This document shows, in pieces, positions 13,757 to 16,097 of a DNA stretch of 16,097 bases (positions are counted from its first letter, which is position 1; each line of letters starts with the position of its first letter). The notes under the pieces were generated by a model. The model worked only from the letters and a program-made list of their open reading frames with translations. It ran no database searches and was not told where the DNA came from. Both the position numbers and the translations under genes were made by a program. This stretch comes from an uncultured Kangiella sp. (GTDB lineage Bacteria > Pseudomonadota > Gammaproteobacteria > Enterobacterales > DSM-103792): positions 1-16,097 of the forward strand of contig CAMLNB010000067.1 in NCBI GenBank assembly GCA_946481205.1. The letters are read 5' to 3'.

Positions 13757-14394
13757 CTGGTACCGCCATGACCGACATCGCCCTCGCCAACAGCCCGGCC
13801 GTGCATATCGTCGATGACGACGCTGCGGTTCGCGATTCGCTGGCGCTGCTGCTGGAGCTGTCCGGCCTGCCGGTCAAAAGCTATGACAGCGCCGAAAGCT
13901 TTCTGGCCGAGCTCGATCATCAGGCCAGCGGCTGCCTGCTGCTCGATCTGCGCATGCCTGGCATGGACGGCCTCAGTCTGCAGAAGCTGCTTGGCGAACG
14001 CGGCGTTGGTCTGCCGATTGTCATGATCACCGCTCACGGCGACGTCGCGGCCGCTCGCACTGCGCTCAAAGGCGGCGCGGTCGATTTCCTCGAAAAGCCG
14101 GTCGACGAAACCCTGCTCTTGTCCGTGGTACGTGAGGCCATGCAACGCGAGCAAGTCCGTGCGGTCGCCAGTGCCGAGCAGCAGCAGCGCCAGGAACGGC
14201 TGAGTCGGCTGACCGAGCGTGAACGCGAGGTGCTGGCGCTGGTCGCGGCCGGCCGCACCAGCAAGGAGATCGGCGAGCAGCTCGGCATCAGCCCGCGTAC
14301 GGTTGAGGTCTACCGCTCCCGGCTGATGGACAAACTGCAAGTGGGGTCGTTGCCGGAGCTGGTTCGACTGGCGGTGGCCGCGGGGCAGGGTTGA
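13753..14394 (+). CDS. FixJ/NarL-type response regulator, LuxR-family HTH
   Basis: The 213-residue protein is the cognate regulator of the preceding kinase. The receiver domain (about 15-125) has the acidic pocket HIVDDDAAVRD (18-28), phosphorylation site D65 in LLLDLRMPGMDGL, T93 in MITAHGD, and K115 in DFLEKPVDE. A Gln/Glu-rich linker (about 126-150) leads to a LuxR-type HTH (about 152-200): LTEREREVLALVAAGRTSKE, IGEQLGISPRTVEVYRSRLM. The 'GAVDFLEKP' receiver and HTH match the FixJ/TtrR/StyR group. The ATG at 13753 is preceded by GGAG (13739-13742, 10-base spacing) and overlaps the kinase stop; ATG 13768 is an alternative. Targets are unknown, but the TATACGTACG sites upstream of the kinase and the permease are candidates. 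Confidence 0.94.
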   Translation: MTGTAMTDIALANSPAVHIVDDDAAVRDSLALLLELSGLPVKSYDSAESFLAELDHQASGCLLLDLRMPGMDGLSLQKLLGERGVGLPIVMITAHGDVAAARTALKGGAVDFLEKPVDETLLLSVVREAMQREQVRAVASAEQQQRQERLSRLTEREREVLALVAAGRTSKEIGEQLGISPRTVEVYRSRLMDKLQVGSLPELVRLAVAAGQG

Positions 14395-14502
14395 TTCTGG
14401 ATGCCTGCCTGGCCCTTGAGGCCCATGCATTCGTTTGAGGCCTATTAACTGGTACGGCTGGCCGCGGCGGCCGGTTTGCCGGTGTCCGAGCGCATTTCCT
14501 GT

Positions 14503-14531
14503 TTGCCTGTGCCGCTCACGCTGCGTACAAT
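14503..14531 (+). promoter_or_regulatory. Promoter of the rpsF operon with GC-rich discriminator
   Basis: TTGCCT (14503-14508), 17 bases, TACAAT (14526-14531). The start site should lie near 14538. The region between the -10 and the start is ACGCGCCCC, the GC-rich discriminator typical of ribosomal-protein promoters repressed by ppGpp/DksA. The gap between the response regulator stop and the rpsF start (243 bases) otherwise holds a repeated TTGAGGCC (14416-14423, 14435-14442) and the leader described separately. Confidence 0.65.
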
Positions 14532-14538
14532 ACGCGCC

Positions 14539-14613
14539 CCTTCAGCCCGCCCGGGCCGAAGGCATCCTTGCTGCGGCGGTCCGCTCTCACCGGGAGAGTC
14601 GGGAAGCCGACCG
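14539..14613 (+). promoter_or_regulatory. Structured rpsF leader, possible S6:S18 autoregulatory element
   Basis: Hairpin 1 pairs CCTTCAGCCC (14539-14548) with GGGCCGAAGG (14553-14562), with one A-C mismatch and loop GCCC, right at the predicted 5' end. Hairpin 2 pairs CTCTC (14584-14588) with GAGAG (14594-14598) around loop ACCGG, enclosed by CGGTC/GACCG (14577-14581/14609-14613); a GTCGG/CCGAC hairpin (14598-14611) competes with the enclosing stem. rpsF leaders in many bacteria carry an RNA bound by the S6:S18 complex in which an unpaired CCG is essential; hairpin 2 has CCG in its loop. The assignment is tentative. Confidence 0.4.
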
Positions 14614-14637
14614 TGGCGAAACCCACAAGGACTCACC

Positions 14638-15021
14638 ATGCGCCATTACGAAATCGTGGTCATGGTGCACCCGGACCAAAGCGAGCAAGTGCCCGCGATG
14701 GTCGAACGTTACCAAGGCGTTATTACCGCCGCTGGTGGCAAGGTGCACCGCTTTGAAGACTGGGGCCGTCGTCAGCTGGCCTACAGCATCCAGAAACTGC
14801 ACAAGGCTCACTACGTTCTGATGAACGTCGAGTGCCCGGCTGCCGTGGTCGATGAACTCGACAACGCCTTCCGTTACAACGACGCCGTCATCCGCTACAT
14901 GATCATGAAGATGGATGCCGCTGTTACCGAACAATCGCCGCTGCTGAAAGCCAAAGACGAAAAAGATGGCGCCCGTCGCCGTTTTGACGACGAAGCTGTC
15001 GGCGACGTCGACGCGGCCTAA
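14638..15021 (+). CDS. rpsF: 30S ribosomal protein S6
   Basis: S6 binds 16S rRNA with S18 in the platform of the small subunit. The 127 residues begin [20 protein letters not shown] and include [29 protein letters not shown] and [14 protein letters not shown], matching E. coli S6 throughout the ferredoxin-like core. It ends in an acidic tail as usual. The ATG at 14638 has AAGGA (14627-14631) with 6-base spacing. It is the first gene of the operon; rpsR follows after 18 bases. In enterobacteria priB lies between them, but here there is no room. Confidence 0.97.
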   Translation: MRHYEIVVMVHPDQSEQVPAMVERYQGVITAAGGKVHRFEDWGRRQLAYSIQKLHKAHYVLMNVECPAAVVDELDNAFRYNDAVIRYMIMKMDAAVTEQSPLLKAKDEKDGARRRFDDEAVGDVDAA

Positions 15022-15039
15022 CGGACAGGAGTACAGCAC

Positions 15040-15267
15040 ATGTCACGTTTTTTCCGTCGTAAAAAGTTCTGCCGTTTCACCGCCGAAGGCGTTGAGCAGA
15101 TCGATTACAAAGATGTAGCGACCCTGAAAGCCTACATCACCGAAACCGGCAAAATTGTCCCGAGCCGCATCACCGGCACCAAGGCCAATTACCAGCGTCA
15201 GCTGGCCAGTGCGATCAAGCGTGCGCGTTACCTCGCGCTGCTGCCGTACTGCGATGCGCACGAATAA
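15040..15267 (+). CDS. rpsR: 30S ribosomal protein S18
   Basis: S18 is the partner of S6 on the 30S platform. The 75-residue product, [20 protein letters not shown] through [13 protein letters not shown], is nearly the E. coli sequence and length, including [19 protein letters not shown] and the basic helix of the rRNA-binding core. AGGAG (15027-15031) lies 8 bases before the ATG. It sits 18 bases from each neighbour, so the three ribosomal genes form a tight operon. Confidence 0.98.
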   Translation: MSRFFRRKKFCRFTAEGVEQIDYKDVATLKAYITETGKIVPSRITGTKANYQRQLASAIKRARYLALLPYCDAHE

Positions 15268-15285
15268 GGCGAAGGAGCACATCCC

Positions 15286-15732
15286 ATGCAAGTCATTCTG
15301 CTGGAAAAAATCCGCCGCCTCGGCGAGCTGGGCGACACCGTCAAGGTGAAGTCGGGCTATGGCCGCAACTTCCTGATCCCGCAAGGCAAGGCTGTTTCGG
15401 CCACCGAAGCGAACAAGAAGTTCTTCGAACAGCGCCGTGCGGAACTCGAGAAGAAGCAAGCTGAAGTCTTGGCCGCGGCGCAAGCCCGTGCCGAGAAACT
15501 GGCTGCACTGACCGTCACCATCGCCTCGAAAGCTGGCGACGAAGGCAAACTGTTCGGCTCGGTCGGTACCCGCGACATCGCGGAAGCCGTGACCAAAGCG
15601 GGCGTTGCCATCGAGAAGTCAGAAGTACGTCTGCCGAACGGCGCCCTGCGCAACGTCGGCGAGTACGACATCGCGATCGCGCTGCACAGCGAAGTCGCAG
15701 CGACCGTCAAGGTTGCCATCGTCGCCGAGTAA
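15286..15732 (+). CDS. rplI: 50S ribosomal protein L9
   Basis: L9 is a two-domain protein joined by a long helix; it binds domain V of 23S rRNA near the L1 stalk base and helps reading-frame maintenance. The 148 residues show the N-terminal domain [20 protein letters not shown] with [14 protein letters not shown], a central Lys/Glu/Ala helix (about 40-75), and the C-terminal domain with [16 protein letters not shown]. Length is as in E. coli (149). AAGGAG occurs just upstream of the ATG. A strong terminator follows 49 bases after the stop, so dnaB is not co-transcribed directly behind it as it is in some relatives. Confidence 0.98.
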   Translation: MQVILLEKIRRLGELGDTVKVKSGYGRNFLIPQGKAVSATEANKKFFEQRRAELEKKQAEVLAAAQARAEKLAALTVTIASKAGDEGKLFGSVGTRDIAEAVTKAGVAIEKSEVRLPNGALRNVGEYDIAIALHSEVAATVKVAIVAE

Positions 15733-15781
15733 GTGGTGCTGAGTCAGCATTGCTGAAAAAGTTGCGATTCGCGCTTCAAAC

Positions 15782-15809
15782 AAAAACGCCACCTTCGGGT
15801 GGCGTTTTT
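15782..15809 (+). terminator. Intrinsic terminator of the rpsF-rpsR-rplI operon
   Basis: AAAAACGCCACC (15782-15793), tetraloop TTCG, GGTGGCGTTTTT (15798-15809): a perfect 12-bp inverted repeat with a GC core and a T tract that continues with interruptions to about 15827. The UUCG loop and U tract make this a strong terminator; the A tract on the other side lets it also work on the minus strand. Confidence 0.95.
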
Positions 15810-15827
15810 GTTTTCCTGTTTTTTTCT

Positions 15828-15944
15828 CCTCCCCTGTCAAGGGAGAGGGGGGGCAGTTGCCGCTCCCATCTTGTTGTTACTTCAAGCAGCTTTGTCGTCG
15901 GATTGTTTGCCGGGGCGAGTCCCGGCAATGCTTGCAATCAAGCA
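15828..15944. repeat. Hairpin-rich intergenic DNA, possibly a REP-like element
   Basis: TTGCCGGG (15907-15914) and CCCGGCAA (15921-15928) form a perfect 8-bp stem with a 6-base loop, followed at once by TGCTTG-CAAT-CAAGCA (15929-15944). Upstream, CTCCTCCCCT and AGGGAGAGG (about 15828-15850) make an imperfect dyad of the kind often dispersed in proteobacterial intergenic regions. A repeat family cannot be confirmed from a single copy. I see no gene in 15733-15966. Confidence 0.35.
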
Positions 15945-15966
15945 GTAGGTGACGAAGAAAACAGAA

Positions 15967-16097
15967 CTACAGCTTCGATCCCCAATTCAACTTCGTCCTC
16001 AACACCTGATAATAATCATGATCCTCAGGATGGACGAGCCACAGCGTTTCTTTCTTCTTGCTGATCAAAATCGAATCGCCCGGCGCGACTTTGATGT
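15967..16097 (-). CDS. C-terminal end of an unidentified minus-strand protein (partial)
   Basis: Reading leftwards from the window edge, one minus frame is open for 42 codons and ends with TAG at 15969-15967. The peptide starts IKVAPGDSILISKKKETLWL and ends LRTKLNWGSKL. It has balanced composition and an alternating hydrophobic pattern, unlike the Arg/Gln-rich antisense frames elsewhere, and the other two minus frames have earlier stops. I do not recognise the family, and the bulk of the gene lies outside the window. It would converge on the rplI operon, whose terminator is bidirectional in form. Confidence 0.5.
   Translation of the reverse strand, partial: IKVAPGDSILISKKKETLWLVHPEDHDYYQVLRTKLNWGSKL

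Noticed and set aside
13201..14430. 409-codon minus-strand open frame spanning the kinase and regulator genes
   Set aside because: Antisense shadow of GC-rich genes with intact catalytic motifs; the composition is Gln/Arg/Ala-rich and no start signal or domain is seen.
15750..16064. 104-codon plus-strand frame after rplI
   Set aside because: It runs through the terminator and the hairpins and has a low-complexity, motif-free translation.
1..16097. CRISPR array, tRNA/rRNA genes, insertion sequences, phage genes
   Set aside because: No regularly spaced repeats, no tRNA-like cloverleaf or CCA end, no transposase or integrase motifs were seen on either strand.

Overview
The window reads as chromosomal DNA of a free-living gammaproteobacterium with moderately high GC. 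The housekeeping genes at both ends (rnr-rlmB on the left, rpsF-rpsR-rplI on the right) match enterobacterial and pseudomonad proteins closely. The genus cannot be fixed from the sequence. In many gammaproteobacteria rlmB lies close to the rpsF cluster. Here about 12 kb of transport, sensing and regulatory genes lies between them, priB is absent between rpsF and rpsR, and dnaB does not follow rplI.

Left block, plus strand (1-5595): a 5'-truncated RNase R gene, the 23S rRNA 2'-O-methyltransferase gene rlmB, a membrane-anchored periplasmic dCache sensor with no cytoplasmic output domain, greB, and the potassium channel subunit gene trkH. Several junctions are ATGA stop/start overlaps, so the block looks like one translationally coupled transcription unit.

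Second block, plus strand (5596-8402): after a weak terminator comes a promoter region with two perfect dyads. It drives a 692-residue APC/KUP (KimA-like) permease with a C-terminal cytoplasmic domain. One base later starts a 201-residue single-pass membrane protein of unknown function. With trkH next door, potassium uptake is the most economical theme. A bidirectional terminator at 8467-8496 separates this block from the convergent one.

Third block, minus strand (11929-8514): tonB, exbB, exbD and an exported TPR-repeat protein, an energy-transduction module for outer-membrane uptake. The 226-base exbD-TPR gap is highly structured, with a perfect 28-bp palindrome and two mutually exclusive GC-rich hairpins.

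Fourth block, plus strand (12143-14394): divergent from tonB, a MASE1-HisKA-HATPase sensor kinase overlaps a FixJ/NarL-type response regulator gene. The 10-mer TATACGTACG occurs both upstream of this kinase and in the dyad at the permease start codon. The best hypothesis from this window is therefore that the two-component system controls itself and the permease/201-aa pair.

Right block, plus strand (14503-15809): the ribosomal operon rpsF-rpsR-rplI with a good promoter, a GC-rich discriminator, a structured leader and a strong terminator. The window closes with hairpin-rich intergenic DNA and the last 42 codons of an unidentified minus-strand gene.
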